DNA of 64,000 bases from Thiothrix winogradskyi (GTDB taxonomy: Bacteria > Pseudomonadota > Gammaproteobacteria > Thiotrichales > Thiotrichaceae), in NCBI RefSeq assembly GCF_021650935.1, contig NZ_CP091244.1, forward strand, positions 3,100,001-3,164,000, given 5' to 3'. How positions within the stretch are numbered: position 1 is the stretch's first letter; every line of letters starts with the position of its first letter. A program made the translations under genes and the position numbers. Under the pieces are notes generated by a model. That model made no database searches, was not told where the DNA came from, and was given only the letters and a program-made list of their open reading frames with translations. Positions 62,311-64,000 of this stretch are shown piece by piece.

Positions 62311-62365
62311 CTTAAAATCTCTCGCTGGTAACAGCGTGCCGGTTCGAGTCCGGCTCCGGGCACCA
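62311..62365 (+). repeat. attR: right 55-bp direct repeat (tRNA-Leu 3' end copy)
   Basis: Identical to 48086-48140 from the anticodon loop to CCA. It has no promoter or 5' half, so it is a tRNA remnant. The next gene, convergent, stops one base later. Confidence 0.95.
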
Positions 62366-62366
62366 C

Positions 62367-63233
62367 TCATTTCGTTATAAACCCGCTCAACCCGTGTTGT
62401 TGCACCTTCCGCCCTGCCATCTTCACGGCATAATACAACGCCTCCTCCAGCAATTGCCCCGTCGCCAATGCATGAATCAGGCAAGCGTTAAACACATCCC
62501 CCGCCCCCAACGTATCCACCACCTCAACCGCCAACGCTGGCGCATGAAAGACCACCCCAAGCTGATCAATTGCCCAAGCACCTGCCGCTCCCCACGTACA
62601 CGTCATCCACACCTTGCCGTGTTTGGCTTGCCGATCACGCAAAAAACTTTCCGCATCCTGAAACCCGTGCGCCTGCGCATACGCTCGCGGAAACATCACC
62701 AGATCCACTTGCGGAATCAAATCTTCCAAGCCATCCCGCACTTTTTCGATTTCCAGCGATACCGGTTGGTCGAAAATATTGTCATGGGCATAAGCCAGCA
62801 TCGCAGCGAGTTCAGCCACATTGCGCCCTTCAAAGTGCAGCCAATCGTAATGTGATACCGGAATCCGGCAAAAATCCGCTGCCGCCAATTCCACCAAATC
62901 GCGGTGATGCACAATCGTGCGACTGCCATTTTGCTGATTCAGGGTGATGTAAGACACGGGGGATTTACCCGTTTGACGCACCGCGTATTCCAAACCGATG
63001 GATTTTTCGCCCAATGCGCTAAAAATGTGATCGCCATCACCATCTTGCGCAATTAATCCGCAAAAATCACAGCGATGCAGGTGAGCTGCCAACACTTGCG
63101 CCACATTCGCCGCATTACCACCCGTCTCACGCCACTGCTGCACCGCACGCATTTCCTCGTCTTCTTGTGGGTAATGCTCAACCACATTGACAATATCCAG
63201 CGTGGCATTGCCTGTTACTAAAATAAAACTCAT
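62367..63233 (-). CDS. PfkB-family carbohydrate kinase
   Basis: 288 residues. Motifs: N-terminal ILVTGNATLDIVNVVEHYP, GGNAANVAQVLAAH (PfkB signature 1 region), and the ATP/anion-hole signature VEVVDTLGAGDVFNACLIHAL with the catalytic Asp. It most resembles ketohexokinase or ribokinase-like sugar kinases; the substrate cannot be fixed. The stop lies directly beside attR, so integration nearly touched the gene but left it intact. Confidence 0.9.
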   Translation of the reverse strand: MSFILVTGNATLDIVNVVEHYPQEDEEMRAVQQWRETGGNAANVAQVLAAHLHRCDFCGLIAQDGDGDHIFSALGEKSIGLEYAVRQTGKSPVSYITLNQQNGSRTIVHHRDLVELAAADFCRIPVSHYDWLHFEGRNVAELAAMLAYAHDNIFDQPVSLEIEKVRDGLEDLIPQVDLVMFPRAYAQAHGFQDAESFLRDRQAKHGKVWMTCTWGAAGAWAIDQLGVVFHAPALAVEVVDTLGAGDVFNACLIHALATGQLLEEALYYAVKMAGRKVQQHGLSGFITK

Positions 63234-63319
63234 AAATTTTTTTCGTCCTTATGCAGTATTTTTTGAAATCCCGTGGTCGTAATCATTGGGCAAAATGATA
63301 ACGTCACAGGGGATTTATA

Positions 63320-64000
63320 ATGTACAAATTATTGGGGCTGCTACTTCTGGCACTCATGCCGCTGCAAACACTCAACGCCAACGAGTTGACCATGCGCATT
63401 GTCGGCGGGAATCCAGTTGGGCAAAACGCTTGGCCTTCGGTCGTTGCCATCAAAACCACCCACGATGGGCAAATACTCTGCGGTGGTAATCTGATCCACC
63501 CCCTGTGGGTGCTGACTGCCGCGCATTGTATCAGGGGCGAGGCGGAAGGCTTGTATTATGAATACGGCACGCCCGACTTAGTGACTTTTTCAGGGGCGAC
63601 AGGGTTAGATTCTCCAAATGGGCGGCACATGCAAATCCAGCGTATTGTGGTTCACCCCCATTACAATATGAGCAATGGTGCGAATGATCTAGCGTTACTG
63701 ATGCTGGCAGCCCCCTTGGAAGGTGCGACCATGCCCGTGTACGCCGACAATCCCCCACCCGGTACTGCCGCGACTGTGGTTGGCTGGGGTGCACGCGCTG
63801 CCAAAGCGAATAACGGCTATCCCGGCAATTACCCCACGCAAATGCATCAAGTCACCGTACCAATTATCCCCAATGAAATCTGCAATGCCCCAAACTCTTA
63901 CGGTGGCAAAATTCAATCCAGCATGTTGTGTGCAGGCTACCCGCAAGGTGGCCGGGATGCCTGCGTCGGTGATAGCGGCGGTCCCTTGCTAGTGCAACAA
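63320..64000 (+). CDS. Secreted trypsin-like serine protease (runs off right edge)
   Basis: 227 codons visible from the ATG at 63320, with AGGGGA about 6 bases upstream. The signal peptide LLGLLLLALMPLQTLNA is followed by the mature start RIVGGNPVGQNAWP, as in activated trypsins. The catalytic triad is visible: LTAAHC (His), NDLALLML (Asp) and DACVGDSGGP (Ser). S1-family protease, probably exported. The C-terminus is outside the window. Confidence 0.93.
   Translation, partial: MYKLLGLLLLALMPLQTLNANELTMRIVGGNPVGQNAWPSVVAIKTTHDGQILCGGNLIHPLWVLTAAHCIRGEAEGLYYEYGTPDLVTFSGATGLDSPNGRHMQIQRIVVHPHYNMSNGANDLALLMLAAPLEGATMPVYADNPPPGTAATVVGWGARAAKANNGYPGNYPTQMHQVTVPIIPNEICNAPNSYGGKIQSSMLCAGYPQGGRDACVGDSGGPLLVQQ

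Larger units (their letters stand above)
48086..62365. mobile_element. Integrated satellite-like element (P2/P4-related) in tRNA-Leu
   Basis: About 14.3 kb, bounded by 55-bp perfect direct repeats of the tRNA 3' end. Every protein gene lies on the minus strand. It contains integrase, ProQ/FinO-like protein, HicAB, DUF29, P2-like capsid (gpN) and small terminase (gpM), HUH replication initiator, an AlpA-like HTH protein, membrane proteins and a P4/C4-like regulatory leader. Portal, large terminase, scaffold/protease, head completion, tail and lysis genes are absent. Frames look intact. Confidence 0.9.

Noticed and set aside
62310..62365. Second tRNA-Leu gene at the right end
   Set aside because: Only the 3' 55 bases are present; the acceptor 5' half and D arm are missing, so it is the attachment repeat.

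Overview
The window reads as a gammaproteobacterial chromosome. The housekeeping set (hrcA, then nadK-recN; hemB; a gnd-zwf-pgl operon; aguA-aguB; an aspartate aminotransferase; an MltB-type lytic transglycosylase; tRNA-Leu(UAA) with an encoded CCA) fits Gammaproteobacteria. Many large secreted polysaccharide-active proteins, PIN toxin modules, insertion sequences and REP-like palindromes suggest a filamentous sulfur oxidiser of the Thiothrix type. That placement is inference from style only; no database was searched.

Layout. 1-7.5 kb: a secreted protein pair, a 5'-truncated DUF2126 gene, a PIN toxin-antitoxin pair, IS5-family copy 1 between two unrelated broken genes, and hemB. 7.6-17.2 kb: one very large secreted multidomain protein gene broken by an IS982 element and a second IS5 copy, with a third, nearly identical IS5 copy just upstream of its start. 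Removing both internal elements with their target duplications restores one reading frame. 17.4-23.4 kb: a Phd/PIN toxin-antitoxin pair, an AAA-ATPase/PD-(D/E)XK protein, and gnd-zwf-pgl (oxidative pentose phosphate pathway), with REP-like palindromes inside coding sequence. 23.5-36 kb: two giant secreted carbohydrate-active proteins in one operon (a GH9 plus two GH-like barrels, and a heparinase II/III-like lyase). They end in the same three-module C-terminal cassette as the broken giant gene. 36-48 kb: hrcA, a lipoprotein, nadK-recN, DUF523/DUF1722, a glutathione-peroxidase-like protein, aguAB, a small secreted protein, an aminotransferase and a transglycosylase.

48.09-62.37 kb: an integrative element of about 14.3 kb in the 3' end of tRNA-Leu, bounded by a 55-bp perfect direct repeat. 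All its protein genes lie on the minus strand. It encodes a P4-type integrase, a ProQ/FinO-domain protein, HicAB, a DUF29 protein, a P2-like major capsid protein (gpN) and small terminase (gpM, with an added helix-turn-helix C-terminus), a P2 gpA-type HUH replication initiator, an AlpA-like HTH protein, several small or membrane proteins, and a leader whose inverted repeats match the seqA/seqB/seqC logic of P4 CI or C4 antisense-RNA immunity. It has no portal, large terminase, scaffold/protease or tail genes. It looks like a phage satellite that supplies its own capsid subunit and packaging-specificity protein, and it is the most interesting object in the window.

62.4-64 kb: a PfkB-family kinase and the start of a secreted trypsin-like protease running off the right edge.
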